Shown: positions 16,094-24,970 of the stretch, piece by piece
How positions within the stretch are numbered: position 1 is the stretch's first letter
Layout: each line of letters begins with the position of its first letter
Assembly (NCBI GenBank): GCA_026392845.1
Contig: JAPLBJ010000043.1
Coordinates: forward strand, 1-43,674
Source: Actinomycetota bacterium
GTDB lineage: Bacteria > Actinomycetota > Actinomycetes > Nanopelagicales > Nanopelagicaceae
DNA: 43,674 nt
Direction: 5' to 3'
Translations under genes and position numbers: made by a program
Notes under the pieces: model-generated
Databases searched by the model: none
What the model was told of the DNA's origin: nothing
Seen by the model: only the letters and a program-made list of their open reading frames with translations

Positions 16094-17335
16094 ATGAAGT
16101 CATGGGCCCAGGTCTATATTCCACCAATAGATTCCGACATACCATTTCCGCAGTTGAGCCTTTATAACTCAGCCACAGAATCTAATGAGAGTTTGCCTAA
16201 GAAAAGTTTTTATCAAATGTATGTCTGTGGCATTACTCCATACGACGCAACTCATTTAGGCCATGCAGCTACCTACATCACCTTTGATCTCATCAATAGA
16301 TACTTGCGAGCCACTGGTGCACAAGTTGATTTTGTACAGAACATTACCGATATCGATGATCCATTATTCGAGCGGGCTAAGCGTGACAATGTTGATTGGA
16401 GCGAATTAGCTACAAGCCAAATTGAACTATTCCGCGGTGACATGGTTGATCTACACATAATTCCGCCTAAGGATTACATTGGCGTTGTTGAAGCTATTCC
16501 TATGATTATCGAATCTATTTCGAAAATCAAAACATCTGCACCAACCTATGTAGTTGATTCAGACCTTTATTTCGAGGTACATAGTGATTCCGACTTTGGT
16601 AAGCGATCACACTTGAGTGATCCGGAGATGTTAGAAATATTTGCACAGCGAGGTGGGGATCCTTCCAGAGTTGGAAAACGTGATCCTCTTGACGTGTTGC
16701 TCTGGCTACATCAACGTGAAGGTGAACCAGGATGGGATTCTCCATTTGGAAAGGGACGTCCTGGATGGCATATCGAATGCAGTGCCATTGCTTTGCATTA
16801 CTTAGATGACGGCCTCGACAAGCAATATTCGATTGATATCCAAGGTGGCGGTAGCGATTTGATTTTCCCTCATCACGAGATGAGTGCGGCACAAAGCAAA
16901 GCTATTTCGGGTAAAGAGTTCGCTCGTTCTTATGTTCATACAGGAATGATTGGTCTTGATGGCGAAAAGATGAGTAAGAGTAAAGGCAATCTGCTCTTTG
17001 TTTCAAAGATGGTAAATGAAGGAATAAGTCCAATGGCAATTCGTCTGGCGCTGATTGCACAGCACTATTCAGTAGACCGCATGTGGACACAATCATTGCT
17101 CGATGATGCAGTTGAACTCCTTGAAAAGCTCACGATTGCACTCTCGCGCGAAGAAGTAGCACCCACGAAACCAGTTATTGTAGAGATGATTAACGCGCTT
17201 TCAAACAATTTGGACACATCCACAGCACTTGAAGCGCTCTCATCATGGAGTGATAAAACGTTAGAAGGAAGTATGGGGGGAGAAGCGGGCGAGCTCTCTA
17301 GAGCTATTGATTCACTTCTGGGTATAGCAATTTAG
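16094..17335 (+). CDS. mshC: Cysteine--1-D-myo-inosityl 2-amino-2-deoxy-alpha-D-glucopyranoside ligase (mycothiol synthesis)
   Basis: Joins cysteine to GlcN-Ins with ATP in mycothiol synthesis. The 413 residues resemble CysRS but with the MshC N-terminus (MKSWAQVYIPPIDSD followed by LSLYNSATES) and MYVCGITPYDATHLGHA. Cys45 is a zinc ligand and HLGH is the HIGH motif. GWHIECSAIA and FPHHEMSAAQ supply more zinc ligands, and KMSKSKGN near 291 is the KMSKS loop. The C-terminus is short and lacks the tRNA-binding domains of CysRS, supporting MshC. The stop overlaps the convergent PAC2 stop by 4 nt. It indicates an organism that uses mycothiol as its low-molecular-weight thiol. Confidence 0.93.
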   Translation: MKSWAQVYIPPIDSDIPFPQLSLYNSATESNESLPKKSFYQMYVCGITPYDATHLGHAATYITFDLINRYLRATGAQVDFVQNITDIDDPLFERAKRDNVDWSELATSQIELFRGDMVDLHIIPPKDYIGVVEAIPMIIESISKIKTSAPTYVVDSDLYFEVHSDSDFGKRSHLSDPEMLEIFAQRGGDPSRVGKRDPLDVLLWLHQREGEPGWDSPFGKGRPGWHIECSAIALHYLDDGLDKQYSIDIQGGGSDLIFPHHEMSAAQSKAISGKEFARSYVHTGMIGLDGEKMSKSKGNLLFVSKMVNEGISPMAIRLALIAQHYSVDRMWTQSLLDDAVELLEKLTIALSREEVAPTKPVIVEMINALSNNLDTSTALEALSSWSDKTLEGSMGGEAGELSRAIDSLLGIAI

Positions 17336-18195
17336 TCTTGGGTTCGCCTACGAAGGTATCGCTCAAATTCTTTTGCAATGCTCTCTCCTGAAGCTTCTGG
17401 TATTTCTGAAGCATCTTTGCTTTCTTCTAATGACTTTATGTATTCAGCGATATCGCTATCTTCTTTCGCCATCGAATCAACAGCTGCTTCCCATTGCGTA
17501 GATTCAGTAGGTAATTCACCAAGAGGTAAATCAATCTCCAAGAAATCTTCAAGAGCGTTGATGAGCGCCAAAGATGCTTTAGGTGATGGCGATTGTGATG
17601 CGTAGTGCGGAACTGCAGCCCATAGAGATATTGCATCTATTCCACGCTTGAAACAATTATCTTGGATTATTCCGAGTATTCCTGTTGGACCTTCGTAGCG
17701 CGAAGTCTCTACTCCTAATCTTTGCGCTAAATCAGGATGGCCTCCAGTACCACTTACGCCGATAGAACGTGAATGAGGCGCATCGGCCAAAAGCGAACCC
17801 AGAGTGATAACCAATGAAACATCTAAATCGTCAGCGAGATCAAGAATTTCGCGAGTGAAGTATTTCCATCGCATTGAAGGTTCTGCACCCTGAACGATTA
17901 CAAAATCGTTGGGCAGATGCGGAGTTTGGATGCCAAAGACTCGTGTAGTTGGCCACGTGATAGACCGGATTTGAGATTCATCTAAATCAATTATTGGACG
18001 ATTTACCTGAAAGTCATAAAAATCTTCGGGATCAATTTCTGCAATCAATTCAGGCACTATCGAAGTTGAATCACAACTCCATGCGCCGAGAAGATGAGCT
18101 AATGCTCCTGAGGCTGCTTCTCCGGCATCGTTCCACCCTGTGAATGCGATGACCATCACTGGGGTTCGAAGCGCGGGGATATTTAGAATGTCCAC
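17332..18195 (-). CDS. PAC2 family protein
   Basis: A 287-residue protein. The N-terminus VMVIAFTGWNDAGEAASGALAHLL, the LGSLLADAPHSR and GVSGTGGHPDLAQRLG segments and YEGPTGILGIIQDNC match the actinobacterial PAC2 (proteasome assembly chaperone-like) family. Actinobacterial members have no firm role. A link to the Pup-proteasome is only suggested by the name and by the pafBC genes 6 kb away. The C-terminus is acidic (SLEESKDASEIPEASGE). The start is GTG at 18193-18195, with TAAGGT 6 nt upstream. It is divergent from metH across 28 nt. Confidence 0.83.
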   Translation of the reverse strand: MDILNIPALRTPVMVIAFTGWNDAGEAASGALAHLLGAWSCDSTSIVPELIAEIDPEDFYDFQVNRPIIDLDESQIRSITWPTTRVFGIQTPHLPNDFVIVQGAEPSMRWKYFTREILDLADDLDVSLVITLGSLLADAPHSRSIGVSGTGGHPDLAQRLGVETSRYEGPTGILGIIQDNCFKRGIDAISLWAAVPHYASQSPSPKASLALINALEDFLEIDLPLGELPTESTQWEAAVDSMAKEDSDIAEYIKSLEESKDASEIPEASGESIAKEFERYLRRRTQD

Positions 18196-18201
18196 ATCGA
18201 C

Positions 18202-18207
18202 ACCTTA
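18202..18207 (-). promoter_or_regulatory. Predicted -10 element of the PAC2 gene
   Basis: TAAGGT on the minus strand ends 6 nt before the GTG start. Only 3 bp separate it from the opposing metH -10, so two polymerases could not bind at once. Confidence 0.5.
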
Positions 18208-18210
18208 CGG

Positions 18211-18216
18211 TAACCT
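18211..18216 (+). promoter_or_regulatory. Predicted -10 element of metH
   Basis: TAACCT in GGTAACCTTCGAC ends 7 nt before GTG 18224. This fixes the metH start at 18224 over the upstream in-frame ATG at 18188, which would precede the promoter and overlap the PAC2 gene. Confidence 0.55.
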
Positions 18217-18223
18217 TCGACAA

Positions 18224-21200
18224 GTGAGTAAGTTGAAATTGTCCTCAAAGACCCCTGGTCTCCTGCGCAGAGCCCTCTCAACTCGAGTGATTATCGCAGA
18301 TGGCGCCATGGGAACAATGCTTCAAGAAGAGAATCCAACACTGGAAGATTTTCAGGGTTATGAAGGTTGTAATGAAATTCTCAATGTCAGCCGCCCAGAC
18401 GTTGTTGCTGCTGTTCATAATGAATATTTGAGCGTGGGCGTAGATGCTATTGAGACGAATACTTTTGGAGCTAATTGGGCAAATCTTGCTGAATATTCAA
18501 TCGAAGATCGTATTTATGAATTGGCATTTGAAGGTGCAAAAATTGCACGCACATGTGCTGATTCATTTTCTACACCTGATAAGCCGCGCTTCGTTTTAGG
18601 TTCATTGGGACCGGGTACTAAATTGCCAAGCCTTGGACACACAACGTACGAGAAACTGAGAGATGCATATGAATTAGCGTCACAAGGACTCATTGATGGC
18701 GGCGTAGACGCGCTACTCATTGAAACGACACAGGATTTATTGCAAGCAAAAGCTGCAGTAAATGGTGGTCGCAATGCAATCAACAAAAGCGATCGCGACA
18801 TTGTTTTGATTGCACAAGTAACCGTTGAAACAACAGGAACAATGTTGTTGGGCTCTGAAATCGGAGCAGCACTTAATGCTTTAGAACCACTGGATATTGA
18901 TCTTATTGGTCTCAATTGTGCAACTGGCCCAACTGAGATGTCAGAACACTTGCGCTATCTCTCCAAAAGCGCACATTGTGGAATTTCAGTTATGCCTAAT
19001 GCTGGTCTACCGATTCTTGGAGCCAATGGCGCTCACTATCCGCTCAACCCTGCAGAGTTAGCAATCGCTCTCAAAGGCTTCGTAAAAGATTATGGAGTAT
19101 CACTTATTGGCGGCTGTTGTGGAACAACCCCGTTACACCTCAAGGCTGTAGTTGATGAAATTGGTGGAACGACGAATTTAGAACGAATAACAGATATAGA
19201 ACCCGGTGCATCATCTCTATATCAGTATGTTCCCTTCAGACAGGATAAGACTTATTTGGCTATTGGTGAACGTACAAATGCAAATGGTTCTCGTGCATTT
19301 AGGGATGCGCTACTTGAAGAAGATTGGCAGACATGTGTTGAAATAGCACGTGATCAGATTCGCGATGGTGCGCACATGCTCGATCTTTCAGTTGATTATG
19401 TAGGCCGCAATGGCGTCTCTGACATGTCTGAACTCGCATCACGTTTTGCAACTGCCTCAACACTTCCTATTGTTTTGGATTCAACCGAACCAGCAGTTCT
19501 CAAAGCTGGATTAGAAAAACTGGGTGGCAGAAGCATTATCAACTCTGTGAATTTCGAAGATGGTGATGGGCCAGATTCTCGTTTCGCCAAGATTATGCCA
19601 CTTGTCGTTGAGCACGGTGCAGGAGTTGTGGCTCTGACAATCGATGAGAAAGGCCAAGCACGCGATTGTGAATGGAAACTTCAAGTAGCGCGACGTCTCA
19701 TCAATGATCTAACACAGACGTGGGGTATGCAGACCGGAGATATTTTGATTGACTGTCTTACATTTCCAATTGCTACTGGGCAGGAAGAGACACGTCGGGA
19801 TGGAATTGAAACTATCTCTGCGATAAAGCAATTGAAAATCGAATTCCCACAGGTGCAAACTACTTTGGGCGTTAGTAACGTCTCCTTCGGACTCAATCCC
19901 GCTTCACGCGTTGTTTTGAACTCAGTCTTCTTGAATGAATGCGTCAACGCTGGCTTGGATTCGGCAATAGTTCACCCCTCCAAAATTATGCCTATGGTGC
20001 GAATTCCAGAGCGCCAGAAGGAAGTTGCACTCGATCTTATTTATGATCGTCGAGTTTTCAACGGGGATGAATGTACTTACGATCCACTTACAGAATTTTT
20101 ACAACTTTTTGAAGGTGTAGAACTCGCTGCATCACGAAATACTCGTGCGGCAGAATTAGCTGCCCTCCCACTAGAAAAAAGATTAGAGCGTCGAATAATC
20201 GATGGTGAGAAAGTTGGCCTTGAAGATGATCTTGATGCCGCAATAGCCCAAGGAATAGCTCCCCTAGCAATTATCAATGACTATCTACTTGAAGGCATGA
20301 AAACAGTAGGAGAGTTATTCGGTAAAGGTGAGATGCAATTGCCATTCGTTCTTCAAAGCGCAGAAGTGATGAAAAGTGCTGTTGCACTTCTCGAGCCACA
20401 TATGGAAAAAAGTGATGAGGCTGGCCGTGGAACAATGCTGCTTGCAACGGTCAAGGGCGATGTCCACGATATTGGTAAGAACTTAGTCGATATCATTCTT
20501 ACTAATAATGGTTATCGCGTAGTCAATATTGGAATAAAACAGACCGTAAACCAAATCATTGATGCCGCTCTCGAATCAAATGTAGATGCAATTGGCATGA
20601 GTGGTCTTTTAGTGAAGTCGACAGTTATCATGAGAGAGAATCTAGAAGAGATTACATCTCGAGGACTCGATCAAAAATGGCCAGTTGTTCTTGGGGGAGC
20701 AGCCCTTACACGTGCGTATGTAGAGCAAGATTTGGCTTCAGTTTTCCCGGGTGAAGTGCGTTATGCACGCGATGCATTTGAGGGCTTGCGCCTTATGGAT
20801 GCAATCATGGCTGTAAAACGTGGCGATGAAGGTGCTGCACTTCCCGCGTTGCGCGAACGCAAAGTGGCAAATAGTCGAAAGAGTTCCCAGAATGCCGAAA
20901 TTGATACGCGCCGAAGTGATGTTGTTATCGATATCGATATTCCGAATACACCATTCTTTGGATCGCGAGTTGTAAAGGGTATTCCACTCGCACAATATTC
21001 GGGAATGCTTGACGAACGCGCACTCTTTGTCGGTCAATGGGGGCTCAAAGGAAACCGCGGTGAATACGAAACGATGGTTGAAGATGAAGGAAGGCCACGC
21101 TTACGTGCACTTCTCAATGAAGCACAGTCGCAAGGTTGGCTCAATGCCGCTGTTGTCTATGGCTATTTTCCTTGCGTTAGCGAAGGTAATGATCTGATTA

Positions 21201-21733
21201 TCTTGCATCACGAAGGTCCTGATAAAGGTAAGGAGCGCACTCGCTTCTCATTCCCAAGACAAACACGTGATCGTCGCCTCTGTATTAGTGATTTTTTTGC
21301 AAGCAAAGAGTCAGGCAAAGCCGACGTTGTCGCATTCCATATCGTGACTATGGGCGCTGCAGTAAGTGCTGCCAGTGGAAAATTATTTGAAGCAAATGCT
21401 TACCGAGATTATTTGGAACTCCATGGTTTATCTGTGCAACTAACTGAAGCATTAGCAGAGCATTGGCATGCACGCATACGTGAGGAATTAGCACTGAATA
21501 ATTTGGATTCACCTGACCTGCAAGAAATATTGGATCAGGGTTATCGTGGATCGCGCTATTCATTTGGTTATCCAGCCTGTCCAGACCTTGAGCAGCAAGT
21601 TCAACTCTGTGAATTATTAGAACCTGCTCGCATTGGAGTTGAGTTGTCGGAGGAATTCCAATTGCATCCCGAACAATCAACTTCTGCGATTATCGTGCAT
21701 CACCCAGAAGCAAAGTACTTCAACGCTAACTAA
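18224..21733 (+). CDS. metH: Cobalamin-dependent methionine synthase
   Basis: Transfers a methyl group from methyltetrahydrofolate to homocysteine through cobalamin. All four modules are present in 1169 residues. The homocysteine domain starts IIADGAMGTMLQ and has the zinc Cys pair in GGCCGTT near 298. The pterin domain has IGERTNANGS near 346. The B12 domain has DVHDIG near 746 (His is the lower cobalt ligand). The reactivation domain binds AdoMet, with SRYSFGYPACPDLEQQ near 1110. It therefore needs vitamin B12, made or imported. The GTG start is supported by a leaderless-type -10. No cobalamin or SAH riboswitch can fit in the 28-nt gap. The stop TAA overlaps the next ATG by one base. Confidence 0.95.
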   Translation: MSKLKLSSKTPGLLRRALSTRVIIADGAMGTMLQEENPTLEDFQGYEGCNEILNVSRPDVVAAVHNEYLSVGVDAIETNTFGANWANLAEYSIEDRIYELAFEGAKIARTCADSFSTPDKPRFVLGSLGPGTKLPSLGHTTYEKLRDAYELASQGLIDGGVDALLIETTQDLLQAKAAVNGGRNAINKSDRDIVLIAQVTVETTGTMLLGSEIGAALNALEPLDIDLIGLNCATGPTEMSEHLRYLSKSAHCGISVMPNAGLPILGANGAHYPLNPAELAIALKGFVKDYGVSLIGGCCGTTPLHLKAVVDEIGGTTNLERITDIEPGASSLYQYVPFRQDKTYLAIGERTNANGSRAFRDALLEEDWQTCVEIARDQIRDGAHMLDLSVDYVGRNGVSDMSELASRFATASTLPIVLDSTEPAVLKAGLEKLGGRSIINSVNFEDGDGPDSRFAKIMPLVVEHGAGVVALTIDEKGQARDCEWKLQVARRLINDLTQTWGMQTGDILIDCLTFPIATGQEETRRDGIETISAIKQLKIEFPQVQTTLGVSNVSFGLNPASRVVLNSVFLNECVNAGLDSAIVHPSKIMPMVRIPERQKEVALDLIYDRRVFNGDECTYDPLTEFLQLFEGVELAASRNTRAAELAALPLEKRLERRIIDGEKVGLEDDLDAAIAQGIAPLAIINDYLLEGMKTVGELFGKGEMQLPFVLQSAEVMKSAVALLEPHMEKSDEAGRGTMLLATVKGDVHDIGKNLVDIILTNNGYRVVNIGIKQTVNQIIDAALESNVDAIGMSGLLVKSTVIMRENLEEITSRGLDQKWPVVLGGAALTRAYVEQDLASVFPGEVRYARDAFEGLRLMDAIMAVKRGDEGAALPALRERKVANSRKSSQNAEIDTRRSDVVIDIDIPNTPFFGSRVVKGIPLAQYSGMLDERALFVGQWGLKGNRGEYETMVEDEGRPRLRALLNEAQSQGWLNAAVVYGYFPCVSEGNDLIILHHEGPDKGKERTRFSFPRQTRDRRLCISDFFASKESGKADVVAFHIVTMGAAVSAASGKLFEANAYRDYLELHGLSVQLTEALAEHWHARIREELALNNLDSPDLQEILDQGYRGSRYSFGYPACPDLEQQVQLCELLEPARIGVELSEEFQLHPEQSTSAIIVHHPEAKYFNAN

Positions 21734-22395
21734 TGGAAAATTTTTTCAGCGCAGTCCTTTTTGATATGGATGGACTCTTTGCTAACTCTGAACCTTTGTG
21801 GCTCGAAGGTGAAACTGAGTTGATGGCTAAGTTTGGCCACACGTGGACTCATGCTGATCAGGTTTATTGCCTTGGTGGTCCACTTACTCGTGTTGGTGAA
21901 TATATGTTTTCGTTAGCCAGTGCTGAAAGCCCAGAATTTTTCACTAAAACACTTGTAGAAATAGTCGTGGCTAAACTTTCGGCCGGAACACAACTAATGC
22001 CAGGAGCGCAAAGATTAGCTAGTGCACTGAAAGCAGCGGGAGTTCCAATCGCGATGGTTTCTGCGAGTCCTCGGAATATCGTTAATGCTGTTCTTAGCGG
22101 TGTTGAACACGATTTCGCAACCACAATTTCATCTGACGACGTCAAAAATACAAAGCCAGATCCAGAGGGCTATCTCAAAGCTGCTGATTTCTTCGGCCTA
22201 GATATCACCAACTGTCTCATCTTCGAAGATTCACTGACTGGGGTGGCGGCAGCAACGTCATCAGGAGCATTTCTTATTGCCGTTCCCCATTTTGTAACCG
22301 TGGATGAATCGCCACGAGTGCGAGTTATCAAATCTCTTGAAGAGTTAGATATTGAGGTTTTAGAAAAATACTATGCTGATTTCATGGCATGGTAA
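21733..22395 (+). CDS. HAD superfamily hydrolase (beta-phosphoglucomutase-like)
   Basis: A 220-residue HAD phosphatase with motif I FDMDGLFANSEPLW (nucleophile Asp near 10), a helical cap after it, motif II VSASPRN near 109, motif III Lys in KPDPEGYLKAA and motif IV FEDSLTGVAAA near 160. The group includes sugar-phosphate phosphatases such as YniC/HxpB. The substrate here is unknown. It overlaps metH by one base (TAATG), so the two are translated together. Its stop lies 2 nt from the stop of the convergent nuclease gene. Confidence 0.87.
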   Translation: MENFFSAVLFDMDGLFANSEPLWLEGETELMAKFGHTWTHADQVYCLGGPLTRVGEYMFSLASAESPEFFTKTLVEIVVAKLSAGTQLMPGAQRLASALKAAGVPIAMVSASPRNIVNAVLSGVEHDFATTISSDDVKNTKPDPEGYLKAADFFGLDITNCLIFEDSLTGVAAATSSGAFLIAVPHFVTVDESPRVRVIKSLEELDIEVLEKYYADFMAW

Positions 22396-22397
22396 AT

Positions 22398-23156
22398 CTA
22401 TTTATTGTGGGCAGGGCAGATACTTTTAAAGTGACACCAATCGCATAAGCGACTCGTCTTTGTTGGCCAATAATTTTTTTCATACGATGCTTCTAGGTCG
22501 CGTGCGATCTGCGTGAGCATTTTCTCGGTAGATTCAAGATCGGCAAGAGTTGGTTGACTGCGAACTACTTTGCCATCACCCAAATAAATCAGCTGCAATA
22601 AACGAGTCAAAACTCCGTGGTTCTTCCAATACAGGAGTGCATAGACGCGCAACTGGAAGAGGGCTTTTTCTTCCCAGCCAGGTTTCGGTGACTTGCCGGT
22701 CTTGTAATCAATAATGCGGACTTCACCAGTTGGTGCGACATCTAGTCGATCAACATAGCCGTGAAGATAGAGTTTTTCACTAAGGTCATTTTCTAAATGT
22801 AATTCACGATGTGTGGCTTCGAAGGAAGATGGATCTTCTAAATCAAAATAGACCCGCAATAATGCACTTGCTCTATCCAGCCATTCTTTTTCATTTGTAA
22901 CGAGTGTTGCCAATTCTGGTTTTCCCTCAAGTTGATCCAACCAACGTGAAGGCAATAATTCGATCGCTTTGTCGGGCGTACGTTCTGAAGCGGGTGATTC
23001 AAATAGATCGTGAAGAACAGTATGAACAAGTGTTCCTCGTTCGGCATCGATGCTCGGAGGTTCAGGTAACTTATCTACAACGCGGTACTTGTAGTGCTGA
23101 GGGCAATTGTTGAAATCAGAGATGCGACTCGGCGAAAGTCGAAGAGGTAGTTCCAT
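22398..23156 (-). CDS. RecB-like PD-(D/E)XK nuclease with probable Fe-S cluster
   Basis: A stand-alone 252-residue nuclease domain of the RecB/AddB/Cas4 superfamily. It begins LRLSPSRISDFNNCPQHYKYR (Cys near 18). RGTLVHTVLHDLF near 42 supplies the first catalytic His. The active-site core is VRIIDYKTGKSPKP near 148, with Asp and the Lys of the DxK motif. The C-terminal CDWCHFKSIC gives three Cys with the spacing seen in 4Fe-4S nucleases. No helicase is adjacent and no cas genes are nearby. It probably acts in DNA repair. TATCTT lies 7 nt before the ATG, and the gene is divergent from trmI. Confidence 0.85.
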   Translation of the reverse strand: MELPLRLSPSRISDFNNCPQHYKYRVVDKLPEPPSIDAERGTLVHTVLHDLFESPASERTPDKAIELLPSRWLDQLEGKPELATLVTNEKEWLDRASALLRVYFDLEDPSSFEATHRELHLENDLSEKLYLHGYVDRLDVAPTGEVRIIDYKTGKSPKPGWEEKALFQLRVYALLYWKNHGVLTRLLQLIYLGDGKVVRSQPTLADLESTEKMLTQIARDLEASYEKNYWPTKTSRLCDWCHFKSICPAHNK

Positions 23157-23163
23157 AGAGGCG

Positions 23164-23169
23164 AAGATA
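23164..23169 (-). promoter_or_regulatory. Predicted -10 element of the RecB-like nuclease gene
   Basis: TATCTT on the minus strand ends 7 nt before the ATG at 23156. Confidence 0.45.
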
Positions 23170-23181
23170 CCCTCAAACGCC

Positions 23182-23187
23182 TAGAAT
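23182..23187 (+). promoter_or_regulatory. Predicted -10 element of trmI
   Basis: TAGAAT ends 6 nt before the GTG at 23194. With the opposing -10 at 23164-23169, both promoters fit within the 37-bp divergent gap. Confidence 0.5.
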
Positions 23188-23193
23188 GCTCTG

Positions 23194-24045
23194 GTGTCTA
23201 ACCTCGGGTATTTCGCAGCTGGTGATCGAATTCAACTTACCGATCCGAAAGGCAAGCTCTATAGCTTCACAATCACACCTGGCAAAGAGTGGCACACTCA
23301 TAAAGGTTGGATCGTTCATGATGAACTCATTGGTCTACCTGAGGGAAGCGTCGTCGCAACAACTGCAGGATTGAAATTCACTGCCTTCAAACCACTTTTG
23401 GCAGATTACGTGCTGACAATGCCGCGTGGAGCAACAATCGTTTATCCAAAAGATGCAGCGATGATTGTTGGTTTAGCAGATATATATCCAGGAGCTCGCG
23501 TTCTTGAAGCTGGCGTCGGTAGTGGTGCACTAACTATTTCGCTACTTAGAGCAGTTGGTCCAACTGGAAAGGTAAACTCGATCGAAAGACGCGCAGATTT
23601 CGCTGAAAATGCTCACTCCAATGTTTCAAACTATTTCGGTGAAAAGCCAACGAATTGGTCTCTTAGTGTCGGAGACTTGCAGGACCAAAATTTTGAATCT
23701 GAATATGATCGCGTTGTCCTCGACATGTTAGCTCCTTGGGAGTGCGTTGATCTTGCTGCTAGAGCGTTGCGACCTGGGGGAGTTTTCCTCGCTTACGTTG
23801 CAACGACAACTCAGCTTTCTGTAACTGCCGAAGCACTCAAAGATGATGGTCGTTTCACTGAACCAGAGAGTAGCGAAACGATTGTGCGCGGCTGGCACCA
23901 CGAAGGATTAGCAGTTCGCCCACAACAGCGCATGATTGGTCACACAGGTTTTCTAATTCAATCTCGTCGTATGGCACCTGGTGTCGAAGTACTTGCACGC
24001 CGACGTCGTCCTGCGAAAGGCTCTTACGGTGTCACGGAAGAGTGA
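23194..24045 (+). CDS. trmI: tRNA (adenine-N1-)-methyltransferase TrmI
   Basis: Methylates N1 of adenine in the T-loop of tRNA (position 58). The 283 residues have the small N-terminal beta domain (FAAGDRIQLTDPKGKLYSF) and the conserved MPRGATIVYPKD near 76. A class I SAM-binding fold follows, with VLEAGVGSGALT near 104 and the later VLDMLAPWE. The start is GTG at 23194, supported by TAGAAT at leaderless spacing. The last 17 nt overlap pafB. In actinobacteria trmI often precedes the Pup-proteasome locus, and here the next genes are pafB and pafC. Confidence 0.92.
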   Translation: MSNLGYFAAGDRIQLTDPKGKLYSFTITPGKEWHTHKGWIVHDELIGLPEGSVVATTAGLKFTAFKPLLADYVLTMPRGATIVYPKDAAMIVGLADIYPGARVLEAGVGSGALTISLLRAVGPTGKVNSIERRADFAENAHSNVSNYFGEKPTNWSLSVGDLQDQNFESEYDRVVLDMLAPWECVDLAARALRPGGVFLAYVATTTQLSVTAEALKDDGRFTEPESSETIVRGWHHEGLAVRPQQRMIGHTGFLIQSRRMAPGVEVLARRRRPAKGSYGVTEE

Positions 24046-24970
24046 GCGTTTAGTTAATCTCACAATTGCTCTACTTGCAACGAAGAGATTTATTACCAAG
24101 AGTGAAATCTTTAGGACGGTCGAGGGCTACGAAGGCACGCCTCAAACAAAAGAGAGAATGTTTGAACGCGACAAAGATGATCTGCGTAATTTGGGAATTG
24201 AAATTGAAGTAGGTAGCTTTGATCCATTATTTGACGACGAAGCCGGTTATCGAATCAGACCCGAGAGTTATGCACTCAACCTCGATGATATTTCTGGTGA
24301 AGATCTTGGTTTGCTCTCTCTCGCGGCTGAAGCATGGAGAGGTGCTGCACTCGATGGAGCTGCGCAAAGCGCTCTGCTACGACTCTCCTCAATAGGTGTT
24401 GTCTCCGATATTGATGCTCTGCCAGCAATGACCCCACGATTGAGTTCTTCACATATAAGTTTTGAAACTCTCACGACGGCAATTACGTCCCGCATTCCAG
24501 TTACATTCAATTACATTGCTGCCGATTTGAGCATCGAGGGGAGAATCGTAGATCCATATGGAATTGCCACTCGAAATGGTCATTGGTACCTCGTCGGTTT
24601 TGATCACAAACGAGAAGGAATTCGAATATTCAGATTTGACCGCATAGATGGCGACATTGCTAAAGCGTCTAAAGGCAAGAACTACGAAATTCCAAAAGAT
24701 TTCGATTTAGCTGCTCAACTCAGCGGTGCAGATTCTCTTCTTACTTCACAACTGGATATCCGTAAAGGTAAAGCTCATGTTCTTCGACACATGGCTTCCA
24801 ATGTTGAGGATATGGGGGAGTGGGATCGAATCAGTATTTCCTACCCCGATGTAGAGAGAATGATCAAACTAGTTCTATGGCATGGCGCAGATGCAAAAGT
24901 AATTAGTGACGATGGATTGCGAGCAGGAGTGATTCAAGCACTGCGCGAATTGGTGGTTCTTCATGGCTAA
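24029..24970 (+). CDS. pafB: WYL-domain transcriptional regulator PafB
   Basis: A 313-residue regulator. An N-terminal winged HTH (ERLVNLTIALLATKRFITKSEIFRTVEGY) is followed by a helical linker and a WYL domain with WYLVGFDHKREGIRIFRFDRI near 195-215, then a C-terminal WCX domain. PafB and PafC act together as activators of the RecA-independent DNA damage response in mycobacteria, with WYL thought to sense nucleic acid. The start is GTG at 24029 (VSRKSERLV) inside the trmI end. Longer in-frame starts would run deep into trmI. It overlaps pafC by 8 nt. Confidence 0.87.
   Translation: MSRKSERLVNLTIALLATKRFITKSEIFRTVEGYEGTPQTKERMFERDKDDLRNLGIEIEVGSFDPLFDDEAGYRIRPESYALNLDDISGEDLGLLSLAAEAWRGAALDGAAQSALLRLSSIGVVSDIDALPAMTPRLSSSHISFETLTTAITSRIPVTFNYIAADLSIEGRIVDPYGIATRNGHWYLVGFDHKREGIRIFRFDRIDGDIAKASKGKNYEIPKDFDLAAQLSGADSLLTSQLDIRKGKAHVLRHMASNVEDMGEWDRISISYPDVERMIKLVLWHGADAKVISDDGLRAGVIQALRELVVLHG

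Noticed and set aside
18188-18190. Upstream ATG as the metH start
   Set aside because: It lies before the predicted -10 box and overlaps the PAC2 coding region. The GTG at 18224 has correct promoter spacing and matches the family start.
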